NCBI GenBank assembly: GCA_947440715.1 | Contig: CANETI010000153.1 | Span: forward strand, 1-6,418 | Direction: 5' to 3' | Source of the DNA: Planctomycetota bacterium | GTDB taxonomy: Bacteria; Planctomycetota; UBA11346 | Length of the DNA stretch: 6,418 nucleotides | In this document: positions 1 to 5,911 of the stretch, piece after piece | Numbering within the stretch: position 1 is the first letter of the stretch | Layout: every line of letters begins with the position of its first letter | The notes under the pieces: model-generated | The model's database searches: none | Told to the model about the DNA's origin: nothing | What the model saw: the letters and a program-made list of their open reading frames with translations, nothing else | Position numbers and translations under genes: made by a program

Positions 1-1
1 C

Positions 2-64
2 GTTGCTCAAACTACGATTGATTTCCCCGCTGCACCTGCACTTGCCGCTTCGTCCGCTAAATAG
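2..64 (+). CDS. C-terminal tail of an unidentified gene (partial, 5' end outside window)
   Basis: The second forward frame is open from the window edge to a TAG at 62-64 and encodes 20 residues, VAQTTIDFPAAPALAASSAK. This alanine/proline-rich tail is too short to assign to a family. The case for a real gene end is positional: a strong 14-bp hairpin begins 11 nt after the stop, as expected for a transcription terminator. The third frame is also open (to a TGA at 162-164), but it would read straight through the hairpin, so I prefer the second frame. Function unknown. Confidence 0.45.
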   Translation, partial: VAQTTIDFPAAPALAASSAK

Positions 65-75
65 TGAAATGAATC

Positions 76-109
76 CGTCCGTCGTTCGGCATGGTCCGAA
101 TGACGGACG
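76..109 (+). terminator. Strong hairpin, probable terminator of the upstream gene
   Basis: Bases 76-89 pair with 96-109 to give 14 consecutive pairs with a single G-T wobble (84 with 101) and a 6-nt loop at 90-95. The stem is GC-rich. The sequence after it (TTCGTTC) has only a weak T-tract, so the intrinsic terminator call is likely but not classical. It lies 11 nt after the putative stop at 62-64 and separates that gene from the DsrE gene. Confidence 0.6.
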
Positions 110-349
110 CTTCGTTCATCCCCAGGTAGAAGTAATCCGGTCATTGTTTTTTAGTTCGTGCTGAATGTTCGTTTTTGTGGACTATAACCATGATTGGTCA
201 ATTATCATTGTGGTTTTCGCATTACCAAGGCATCCCACAACCCAACGGGGCAATTACCCAACATATTGGATTTAGCGCAGGTAATTAATTTATTTCTTGG
301 CTTCTATTTTTCTTCCGTCGTGTTCAGCACATCGCTGTCCATATCACCC

Positions 350-372
350 ACCTGAGCCAACGCGTTTCAGGT
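350..372 (+). promoter_or_regulatory. Small inverted repeat just upstream of the DsrE ribosome binding site
   Basis: ACCTGA at 350-355 is the exact reverse complement of TCAGGT at 367-372, with an 11-nt loop. TTT follows, and then the AGGAG ribosome binding site at 376-380, only 3 nt beyond the stem. In the transcript this could be a leader hairpin, a weak attenuator (stem followed by four T) or an operator. Six pairs alone may also be chance. Confidence 0.3.
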
Positions 373-375
373 TTT

Positions 376-380
376 AGGAG
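376..380 (+). promoter_or_regulatory. Ribosome binding site of the DsrE-family gene
   Basis: AGGAG lies 6 nt before the ATG at 387, which is near-ideal spacing and fixes the start of the DsrE-family gene. Confidence 0.8.
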
Positions 381-386
381 AATCCC

Positions 387-821
387 ATGTCATCATGTTC
401 TACTGCTTCCACAGCCATCAATCCATCCACACCTCACGCAGAAGCTTCGACGAAATTTGCTTTGCTCGTCCTAAGTGATCCCAAAGCCGGGGAAGAAGCG
501 CTCGGCCGAGTGTTTAATGCACTTGCCGCTGCTTATGAATTCCGTCAAACCGGAGCTGAGGTAAGTATAATTTTCCAAGGCACCGGTACGCGATGGCCGG
601 CTTTATTGAGTGTCGCGTCGCATCCTTTACACGGATTATTTCAACAAGTACGCAGCCTCGTAGCAGGAGTATCTTGTGGCTGTGCGGATGTATTCGGTGC
701 ACGTGAAGGAGCCGTTCAATCAGGATTTGATCTTATTACGGACAATGCTGTCCCAGGCACCAGTGGACTACCAAGTCTTGCAACCTTAAGCGCCAACGGC
801 TTTCGCGTTATTTCATTTTAA
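387..821 (+). CDS. DsrE-family protein
   Basis: A 144-residue soluble protein of the DsrE/DsrF-like fold (PF02635), a small alpha/beta family including sulfur-relay proteins and many members of unknown role. Residues 23-29 (KFALLVL) form the first beta strand, followed by the DPKAGEEALGRVFNALAAAYEF segment, a second strand around 57-63 and IFQGTGTRWP at about 62-71. Residues 95-104 read VSCGCADVFG, with Cys97 and Cys99 as the candidate reactive thiols, and 119-129 read DNAVPGTSGLP. These segments match my recollection of a conserved DsrE-like subgroup. The first 20 residues are Ser/Thr/Ala-rich and probably disordered. A good AGGAG supports the start. The next gene encodes a flavin-binding split-barrel protein, suggesting a joint redox or sulfur-related role, but substrate and partner cannot be read from the sequence. 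Confidence 0.85.
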   Translation: MSSCSTASTAINPSTPHAEASTKFALLVLSDPKAGEEALGRVFNALAAAYEFRQTGAEVSIIFQGTGTRWPALLSVASHPLHGLFQQVRSLVAGVSCGCADVFGAREGAVQSGFDLITDNAVPGTSGLPSLATLSANGFRVISF

Positions 822-828
822 AACACGA

Positions 829-867
829 AATAGCCCTGCTTAGGAGCAATGTCTAAGCAGGGTTGTT
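829..867 (+). terminator. Near-perfect hairpin between the DsrE and flavoprotein genes (terminator or attenuator)
   Basis: CCCTGCTTAG (834-843) pairs perfectly with CTAAGCAGGG (853-862) around a 9-nt loop. Weaker pairing extends outward (A829/A830 with T866/T867, A832 with T864, wobbles at 831 and 833), and a T/C-rich tract follows. This has the form of an intrinsic terminator placed 12 nt after the DsrE stop. An AT-rich alternative stem (809-814 with 827-832) overlaps its left flank and could compete with its outer pairs. Because the downstream gene lies on the same strand only 93 nt after the DsrE stop, the hairpin may terminate partially and set the ratio of the two products. Confidence 0.75.
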
Positions 868-899
868 CCTCTTGTGGTCAATTCACGTTGGACTCAAAC

Positions 900-904
900 A
901 AAGG
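900..904 (+). promoter_or_regulatory. Ribosome binding site deciding the start at 915
   Basis: AAAGG lies 10 nt before the ATG at 915. The rival ATG at 849 has AGGAG only 2 nt upstream (842-846), which is too close, and that motif is partly buried in the hairpin stem. Confidence 0.55.
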
Positions 905-914
905 TAAACCCACC

Positions 915-1823
915 ATGCCACTATTTCATGACGGTGAACGCCAAGTGCAGCAAAGAGCTGGCGAAGTCGACGATGCCGACTCAAACGGTCGAGTGATCGC
1001 CGATAGCATTATGCCAGCAGCACGACCGTTCATCGCACGGCAAAATATGTTAGCTGCAGCGAGTGTGGCCAGTGATGGTTCGCCGTGGGCCAGTTTATTG
1101 TTTGGGCCAGCTGGATTTGTTAGTGCACAGGAACGTTCATTAAACATTGATCTCCAGAAACTTCATAGCGATGTTAATGACCCGTTATGGCAACACTTAT
1201 CACTCGATTCCCGACTTGGTTTAGTCGCAATTGAATTGGGTAGCCGTCGCCGATATCGGGTCAATGGTCACAGCACACGCAACGCAGATGTGTTGGAATT
1301 ATCCGTCGTGGAAGCATATCCGAATTGCCCTAAGTTTATTCATCGGCGAATACCTAAATTGGAACAGCCATTAGTCGTGTCGGAAGAACGACGCGATGGT
1401 AAATTGAGTGATTATGATCGCCAATTGCTGCGCTCCGCTGACACCCTTTTTGTCGCCAGCATCGCCCCTGACGGTATGCCAGACGCATCACATCGAGGCG
1501 GATTGGCAGGTTTTATCGAAGTCCTTATTGATGACCGCTTGCGCTTTCCGGATTACTCGGGCAATAGCATGTTCAATACCTGGGGTAATTTTGCACTTGA
1601 TCCGCGAGCTGGTTTAGTGGTTCCCGATTTTGCACATAATCGGTTGTTACAGATTGCTGGGCAGGTCGAGTTATTGTGGGATCAACCTGACCCGAATGGT
1701 CGTACGGGCGGCACGGGACGATTTTGGACGGTTCGTCCAGAACGAGTGCGCGCGGCAACGTTACCAGTGGCCATTACCTGGGAAACGTTTGAGGCGTCAC
1801 CGCTTTCGCCTCAATGGAAGTAA
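915..1823 (+). CDS. Pyridoxamine 5'-phosphate oxidase-like split-barrel flavoprotein
   Basis: From the ATG at 915 the protein is 302 residues. It appears to contain two PNPOx-like split-barrel halves. The first half (about residues 30-150) has NMLAAASVASDGSPWASLLFG, then SRRRYRVNGHS and EAYPNCPKFIHRR, the last two matching motifs I associate with COG3576-type flavin-nucleotide-binding proteins. The second half (about 165-285) has ADTLFVASIAPDGMPDASHRGG, NSMFNTWGNFALDPRAGLVVPDF and RLLQIAGQVELLWD, resembling the FMN/flavin-binding barrel edge. No ferredoxin or reductase domain follows, unlike some longer relatives. There is no signal peptide or membrane segment, so it is probably cytosolic. 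It may be an oxidoreductase or flavin/heme binder; the true substrate is unknown, and PLP synthesis should not be assumed. The same frame opens further upstream at 849, but that ATG lies inside the preceding hairpin, so 915 is preferred. It follows the DsrE gene on the same strand. Confidence 0.85.
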   Translation: MPLFHDGERQVQQRAGEVDDADSNGRVIADSIMPAARPFIARQNMLAAASVASDGSPWASLLFGPAGFVSAQERSLNIDLQKLHSDVNDPLWQHLSLDSRLGLVAIELGSRRRYRVNGHSTRNADVLELSVVEAYPNCPKFIHRRIPKLEQPLVVSEERRDGKLSDYDRQLLRSADTLFVASIAPDGMPDASHRGGLAGFIEVLIDDRLRFPDYSGNSMFNTWGNFALDPRAGLVVPDFAHNRLLQIAGQVELLWDQPDPNGRTGGTGRFWTVRPERVRAATLPVAITWETFEASPLSPQWK

Positions 1824-1920
1824 AACCATAAAATAACCGCAATGCCGTCCATGGTCTTTTCACACGTAACTATCTTAGAAACCATGTGGTGAATATTATC
1901 GCAACGAAGAATGAACGTTT

Positions 1921-1950
1921 GTAATAACACCTCAGGTAATTACACCTAGG
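1921..1950. repeat. Imperfect tandem 15-bp repeat
   Basis: GTAATAACACCTCAG (1921-1935) is followed directly by GTAATTACACCTAGG (1936-1950). The two units match at 12 of 15 positions. The unit is AT-rich with a conserved ACACCT core. It could be a pair of protein-binding sites or a local slippage duplication. Confidence 0.5.
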
Positions 1951-1955
1951 GTGTA
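1941..1955 (+). terminator. Short palindrome followed by T-run, possible weak terminator
   Basis: TACACC (1941-1946) and GGTGTA (1950-1955) form a 6-bp inverted repeat around a 3-nt loop, followed on the plus strand by TTTTC. It could terminate the flavoprotein transcript, although it sits about 120 nt after that stop. The stem is short, so it could equally be a protein-binding palindrome overlapping the second tandem repeat unit. Confidence 0.3.
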
Positions 1956-1987
1956 TTTTCTCGCTTACTTAAACTCCGCGTGAAATT

Positions 1988-3319
1988 TTACGCTTTAAAC
2001 AATTCCGCCAATGGCTTACCCTTATCGGCAACGGTAAAGGGGCGGCCGTCTGGTGAGGTCACAACCTTATCAAGCGCTAAGCCTAGGCCGTAGGCAATCG
2101 TCGCGTTTAAATCTGGCACTCCGATTTTACCTTCGGCTACTTCAGTGCCGTCGGCGTTGGTCTTCCCGTATGCCATTCCGCCCTTCAATCCGCCACCCAT
2201 TAACAGACTGGAAAAGGCTTTCGGATAATGGTCACGGCCATTGGTATTATTGATGTGCGGTGAACGACCAAAATCACCGGTCAAGCAAATCAGCGTGTCG
2301 TTCAACATGCCTTTCTTTTCCAAGTCGCTGACTAAGGCGGAGAAACCTTGATCAAGAATTGGTAGTTTTTCTTCTAATTTATCGAAATTGTCATCATGGG
2401 TATCCCATCCGCCCAAGGTAATATCGACGCAGCGCACTCCTTTTTCTAATAAGCGACGGGCTAGTAAACAACCTTCGCCGAAGGCGTTATCACCGTATGA
2501 TTTCTTAATGTCCTCTGGTTCTTTGGTGATATCAAAGGCCTCCAAATCTTTTGACGACATTAATTTCACCGCGTCAGTGTACATATCTTGATGTGCGCGC
2601 ATCGCTTTTTGATGGAACTTCGAGTAGAATTGCTTGTTCAGCTGACTCAGCACATCAATGCGATTCCCCATTTCTTTCATATCAATACCGGCTGGGGGCG
2701 CGCTGTTTTTGAGCCCTGCTTTCGGATCGCCGATTGGTAATGGTGCGAATTTCGATTCGAGAAAACCCGACAGCGGATGTTGACCGCCACCGTTCACCAT
2801 AATGCCACCTGGGAGCGATTCCTTACCCGTTGATTGGAAGTAATTCAGCCACGCGGCCATACTTGGATGACGGACGGTATTGCGCGCTGCGAAACTGGTG
2901 CGCATATAATAAGACGCTTGTTCGTGCGCACCGACGTTCGAATTGAGACTGCGAATAATAGCGCCGTGCTTCATTTGTTTTGCCAACAAAGGCAGATGTT
3001 CACCCATTTGGATGCCATCAGCAGCGCTATTGATCGCCTTAAACGGACCTTGCGAGCTAGAACCTGGTTTCGGGTCCAAGGTGTCGATATGGCTCATGCC
3101 GCCCGACATGTAGAGATAAATTAAGTGTTTTGCCGGTTTGCTGCGACGTTCATGGTAGCGATCATCAGCCGTCTCTTTTGCGGGAACAGGCGTTGGAGTC
3201 GCGGCAAATGCACCCTGAGCAAAGATAGGGAGGAACGATACACCAAACGTGGCTTTTGCCACATTCGCCATAAACAGGCGACGCGTTTGTTCATCTAATT
3301 TATTAACGTTGCTGAACAT
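1988..3319 (-). CDS. DUF1501 family protein, Tat-exported (complete copy)
   Basis: A 443-residue protein of the DUF1501 family (PF07394), which belongs to the alkaline phosphatase/sulfatase-like fold and whose biochemical role is not firmly established. Residues 12-18 (TRRLFMA) followed by a hydrophobic stretch and FAQGAFA form a twin-arginine-type signal with likely cleavage near residue 39, implying folding and cofactor loading before export. Family motifs in order are MSGGMSHIDTLDPKPG (71-86), GGWDTHDDN (303-311) and TGDFGRSP followed by NGRDHYP (347-366). Their Asp/His residues are the likely metal or catalytic ligands by analogy with the superfamily. Length is normal for the family. A GGAG at 3326-3329 (complement) lies 6 nt before the start. 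The gene begins 23 nt after the DUF1549/DUF1553 stop, so the two are surely co-transcribed and probably form a functional pair at the cell envelope. A second copy lies at the right edge of the window. Confidence 0.93.
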   Translation of the reverse strand: MFSNVNKLDEQTRRLFMANVAKATFGVSFLPIFAQGAFAATPTPVPAKETADDRYHERRSKPAKHLIYLYMSGGMSHIDTLDPKPGSSSQGPFKAINSAADGIQMGEHLPLLAKQMKHGAIIRSLNSNVGAHEQASYYMRTSFAARNTVRHPSMAAWLNYFQSTGKESLPGGIMVNGGGQHPLSGFLESKFAPLPIGDPKAGLKNSAPPAGIDMKEMGNRIDVLSQLNKQFYSKFHQKAMRAHQDMYTDAVKLMSSKDLEAFDITKEPEDIKKSYGDNAFGEGCLLARRLLEKGVRCVDITLGGWDTHDDNFDKLEEKLPILDQGFSALVSDLEKKGMLNDTLICLTGDFGRSPHINNTNGRDHYPKAFSSLLMGGGLKGGMAYGKTNADGTEVAEGKIGVPDLNATIAYGLGLALDKVVTSPDGRPFTVADKGKPLAELFKA

Positions 3320-3325
3320 GAGTAT

Positions 3326-3329
3326 CTCC
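3326..3329 (-). promoter_or_regulatory. Ribosome binding site of the complete DUF1501 gene
   Basis: On the minus strand GGAG precedes the ATG at 3319 by 6 nt, inside the 23-nt gap after the DUF1549/DUF1553 stop. This supports the chosen start and independent translation initiation in the operon. Confidence 0.75.
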
Positions 3330-3342
3330 GATGAATAAAAGG

Positions 3343-5388
3343 TTATTGGTTGAACATGAATTCGGCGCTATTGATCAGCGCCCAACTCAAATATTCTGCG
3401 CCACGTTTATTCGGCGCTAAACTCATCACGCGATTGCCGAAACTAATCTCGCTGGAGGTCGGCGCGCGTGACAACACGGCAAAATAGATCACCTGAACTT
3501 TATCATTGGGCGATTTGGCTTTGGCGAGCTGTTGCGATAAAACCGATTTATCATCCCCTAAAATCGTACTTTCGACCAGGCCGTTCATCAGATCCAGCGA
3601 CTGCGTCAAATTCAATGAGTCGGACGCATTTTCGATCACATAGCGATCCGACTGGCCAAATACACGCAAGAAATGACTTGGCGGCATTGGTGAACTTAAT
3701 TCAGAAGCACGACGCATCGGACCATTACCCGCGTAGCGGGCTGGTGAGTATCCGGTTGGGTCAGCGCTGGCCTGTAGTTTCGCCTGTTCACTGGCTAAGG
3801 TTTCCATCTTTGCTTTCAGACTGGCTACCTCTTTGCTGTTTTTCATTTGTTCGCGTAGGGTCGCCATTTCCTTGCGGATTTCATCTACGCGCTCACGCGC
3901 CTTACCCACTTTCAAGATGATTTCAGCAATTTGTTCCGGCGTCTTATCCTTGTTCTCATCATAGAGTTTATATTGGAACTCAGCACCATCACCCTTCACC
4001 TTGTCAACATTGGCAATAGTCAGGGTCATCAACGAATCCCACACCTGTTCGGCTGATAGGCGGTGCAAAGGCATTCCGTGGTAGTGGAAATCCATTTTGT
4101 CTTCGTCTTCGGTAATGGCCTGACGTTGGTAGGCATCCGTTGAAGCGATAATTTCTTGGAATTTCCGCAAGTCGAATTTCACGCTGATCATCAGCTTGGA
4201 GAGATAATCTCCTAATTCCTTATTCTTTACTACGGTCTCGTCCATGAAGTCATCAACGGGTTCGACGAAACCGACTTTCATCAGTTTCTTCCACATCCGA
4301 TTCGCAATGACAGTGGCAAATCGTGGATTTTCAGCAGAGGTCATCCATTTCGCATAAGTCTCGCGTGCACTAATGCTTTTCCCGCCTTTAAGGATGTCGT
4401 CTTCGAACATCGTCAAAGCGCTAATTTTTTGCCCAGGGCGAGCATCTTTATATTGATAATCTTTTGGCAATGCGACTGAGCCACCATTGTTACCTGGCGA
4501 AACGCTCATGAATACGCTCTCGCCAAAACGTTGGCCCTGCGCAGCGGTGCTCGCGAGCACATTATTGCCGCCTAATTTTTTTACCGCATTACGATAGATG
4601 TTCGATGGCGTAATGGTTTGAACGCCGTCGGTAAAGGCCACCATTTCATAGAAATCTTTACGCGTCCATTTGTCAAATGGATGATCATGACATTGGGCGC
4701 AGGCCATACGCGTGCCTAAGAAAACGCGCACGGTATTTGCCATATTATCTTCAGGCATGCCTTTATCAGCCACGTAATATCCAGTGGCGCCATTGCCACG
4801 GGCTAATGCTGGTCCTTGGGCGGTGACTAATTCATAAACCATTTTATCGAATGGTTTATTCGCTTTAATCGAATTTTTAATCCAATCAATATATGGCGCA
4901 CCCGTATAGCGATCCTGTAAACGTGAATGAGCCCGCAATAAATCGGCCCACCACGTAAACATATGGTGGATGTGCGCTTCACTCGCCAACAACGTGCTAA
5001 TCAGGGTTTCACGTTTATCGCCTTTTTTATTCGCATAAAATGCGCCGGCTTCTTCGATTGTGGGAATGCGACCGGCAAGGTCGAGATAAACGCGACGTAA
5101 AAATTGTTCGTCTTTCGTTTTGGGCAAAGCCTTCAAGCCCGCTTTTTCTAAATCAGCATTAATAATGGCGTCAATGTTGCTGGCGGCTTTGGTGAGTTCC
5201 TCGTCGCTCAACGGCACCACGGATGCGGTTGGATTAGCAGGTGTTGGATTTGCCGGAGCTTCATCAACCACTGACGCATCAGCTCGATGAGTCGTTGCCA
5301 TCTGCGATAAGGTGGCGGAACTCAACGGCCAGACGGCTAAACCAGAAACCAATGCCATCGGGATGGCGAATTTAGCGAACAGGTGCAT
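3343..5388 (-). CDS. DUF1549/DUF1553 (PSCyt2-PSD1) protein with single CxxCH motif
   Basis: A 681-residue exported protein. Residues 1 to about 30 are a Sec-type signal (hydrophobic core IPMALVSGLAVWPL), followed by an Ala/Pro/Asn-rich linker containing a PANPT repeat (45-54). The DUF1549 domain (PF07583, PSCyt2) spans roughly 65-260. It includes FLRRVYLDLAGRIPT (97-110) and the hallmark FLGTRMACAQCHDHPFDKW (223-241), whose CAQCH at 230-234 is a potential single c-type heme attachment site. The DUF1553 domain (PF07587, PSD1) follows from about 340, with ENPRFATVIANRMWKKLM (353-370) and LHRLSAEQVWDSL (441-453), and continues in the C-terminal part (about 560-681). Residues about 490-545 are charged heptad-like sequence, a probable coiled coil inserted in DUF1553. 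The N-terminal PSCyt1 (PF07635) cytochrome domain found in many relatives is absent. Heme binding is inferred from the motif only. It is the first gene of an operon with DUF1501. Confidence 0.93.
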   Translation of the reverse strand: MHLFAKFAIPMALVSGLAVWPLSSATLSQMATTHRADASVVDEAPANPTPANPTASVVPLSDEELTKAASNIDAIINADLEKAGLKALPKTKDEQFLRRVYLDLAGRIPTIEEAGAFYANKKGDKRETLISTLLASEAHIHHMFTWWADLLRAHSRLQDRYTGAPYIDWIKNSIKANKPFDKMVYELVTAQGPALARGNGATGYYVADKGMPEDNMANTVRVFLGTRMACAQCHDHPFDKWTRKDFYEMVAFTDGVQTITPSNIYRNAVKKLGGNNVLASTAAQGQRFGESVFMSVSPGNNGGSVALPKDYQYKDARPGQKISALTMFEDDILKGGKSISARETYAKWMTSAENPRFATVIANRMWKKLMKVGFVEPVDDFMDETVVKNKELGDYLSKLMISVKFDLRKFQEIIASTDAYQRQAITEDEDKMDFHYHGMPLHRLSAEQVWDSLMTLTIANVDKVKGDGAEFQYKLYDENKDKTPEQIAEIILKVGKARERVDEIRKEMATLREQMKNSKEVASLKAKMETLASEQAKLQASADPTGYSPARYAGNGPMRRASELSSPMPPSHFLRVFGQSDRYVIENASDSLNLTQSLDLMNGLVESTILGDDKSVLSQQLAKAKSPNDKVQVIYFAVLSRAPTSSEISFGNRVMSLAPNKRGAEYLSWALINSAEFMFNQ

Positions 5389-5393
5389 GGCGG

Positions 5394-5399
5394 TTCCTT
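5394..5399 (-). promoter_or_regulatory. Ribosome binding site of the DUF1549/DUF1553 gene
   Basis: On the minus strand AAGGAA lies 5 nt before the ATG at 5388, supporting that start, which also gives a proper signal peptide. Confidence 0.75.
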
Positions 5400-5441
5400 A
5401 CAATGGTCGTGATCAATATACCCTACGAGATGACTATGAGA

Positions 5442-5458
5442 TGTCCGCAAAACGGACA
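5442..5458 (-). promoter_or_regulatory. Hairpin or operator upstream of the DUF1549/DUF1553 gene
   Basis: TGTCCG (5442-5447) and CGGACA (5453-5458) form a perfect 6-bp stem with a 5-nt loop, about 55 nt upstream of the start codon. It would lie in the 5' leader if transcription starts further upstream, or act as an operator near the promoter. There is no T-run after it on the minus strand, so it is not a terminator. Confidence 0.4.
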
Positions 5459-5740
5459 CATGTCGTGTTGGAATTTCAGACAGCTAAAAAATATCCATTC
5501 GGAGGCTTTACCACCTCTTCATTCGTCGGGTTTTCCTATCCTTAGGCTTTTACATTTCTGTTAAATTGCACTGAAATCGATCCCTTTTTTCTCTTTTTCG
5601 CCGCTGGCTACGGCTGTAAAATCAATCGAACTGCGAGTGATACGCTTTACGGCCTCACCATTGCGCCCAACGCCATGAAACACCCTCATGATCGTGAATT
5701 GATCGGGGTTATCAAAATAGAAACGTTACATGCTTTTTTT

Positions 5741-5801
5741 GTGACACGGTGGCGCGAAATTTTCCTGCTGTCCGAAAATTTCGATTTCGTGCCATAGTCA
5801 C
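5741..5801. repeat. Nested and overlapping inverted repeats
   Basis: Bases 5755-5764 are the perfect reverse complement of 5774-5783 (10 bp, 9-nt loop). The overlapping arm 5750-5760 can instead pair with 5784-5794 (11 pairs, one wobble), and GTGAC at 5741-5745 pairs with GTCAC at 5797-5801 to close a longer imperfect hairpin. The two central pairings are mutually exclusive. The arms are AT-rich in the centre and GC-rich outside. Seven T precede the element on the plus strand. Candidate roles are a protein-binding palindrome, a switching RNA structure or a small recombination/mobility remnant; no class fits well. Confidence 0.6.
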
Positions 5802-5805
5802 GGGG

Positions 5806-5825
5806 TGTGGGACGATAGCCCCACA
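5806..5825. repeat. Small GC-rich inverted repeat
   Basis: TGTGGG (5806-5811) pairs with CCCACA (5820-5825) around an 8-nt loop. On the minus strand it lies directly after the terminator-like stem at 5840-5883, so it may be a back-up part of transcription termination. Confidence 0.35.
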
Positions 5826-5839
5826 GCAAAAGAGAACAG

Positions 5840-5883
5840 CCCAGTCGAGCCGATCATGAACCTTTGGTTCCGGCTCGGCTGGG
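5840..5883 (-). terminator. Intrinsic terminator of the second DUF1501 gene
   Basis: Bases 5840-5852 pair with 5871-5883 (13 pairs, one G-T wobble). An inner 5-bp stem (5858-5862 with 5866-5870, TTT loop) stacks on top, leaving a 5-nt bulge at 5853-5857. Read on the minus strand the structure starts 28 nt after the stop at 5912 and is followed by CTGTTCTCTTTT, a U-rich tail. This fits an intrinsic terminator for the partial DUF1501 gene, insulating it from the downstream operon. Confidence 0.8.
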
Positions 5884-5911
5884 TTGTGGATAAGGAAAAC
5901 GAATCCGCGCC

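Larger units (their letters stand above)
110..386 (+). promoter_or_regulatory. Intergenic region upstream of the DsrE-family gene
   Basis: No gene is visible here. The stretch is AT-rich and should hold the promoter of the DsrE gene, but I could not find a convincing -35/-10 pair. It contains a 6-bp inverted repeat (TTGTGG at 208-213 with CCACAA at 235-240, 21 nt apart), another copy of TTGTGG at 175-180, and a hairpin close to the ribosome binding site that is listed separately. Confidence 0.4.
1824..1987. other. Convergent intergenic region
   Basis: This gap separates the ends of the plus-strand flavoprotein gene and the minus-strand DUF1501 gene. No gene is visible. It holds a weak ACCAT/ATGGT inverted repeat (1825-1829 with 1851-1855) followed by CTTTTC, and the repeat and palindrome listed separately. 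No classical strong terminator for either gene is obvious. Confidence 0.6.
5389..5911. other. Structured intergenic spacer between the duplicated DUF1501 loci
   Basis: These 523 nt lie between the start of the DUF1549/DUF1553 operon and the end of the second DUF1501 gene. No convincing gene is present. The part next to 5388 must contain the operon's promoter on the minus strand. A TATATT at about 5416-5421 (complement) is a possible -10, but no good -35 accompanies it. The central 5560-5740 is T-rich and shows nothing I can name. The distal part contains several hairpins listed separately. Confidence 0.6.

Noticed and set aside
3..164. Third forward frame open from the window edge
   Set aside because: It would run through the strong hairpin at 76-109; the second frame ends neatly before it.
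175..203. Possible promoter with TTGTGG as -35
   Set aside because: The hexamer 17 nt downstream (TCAATT) is a poor -10, so I did not call it.
849..914. N-terminal extension of the flavoprotein with a CSSC motif
   Set aside because: Its ATG sits in the loop of a strong hairpin with poor ribosome-binding spacing, and a better start exists at 915.
3468..3920. 150-residue plus-strand reading frame opposite the DUF1549/DUF1553 gene
   Set aside because: It lies entirely antisense to a well-supported coding sequence, has no recognisable family features, and looks like a shadow frame.
5600..5614. GCCG/CGGC mini-hairpin
   Set aside because: Only four pairs; expected by chance.
5675..5797. 40-codon plus-strand reading frame (MKHPHDRELIGVIK...)
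   Set aside because: There is no clear ribosome binding site, no recognised family, and its 3' half is the inverted-repeat element. The upstream open stretch has no ATG. Probably chance.
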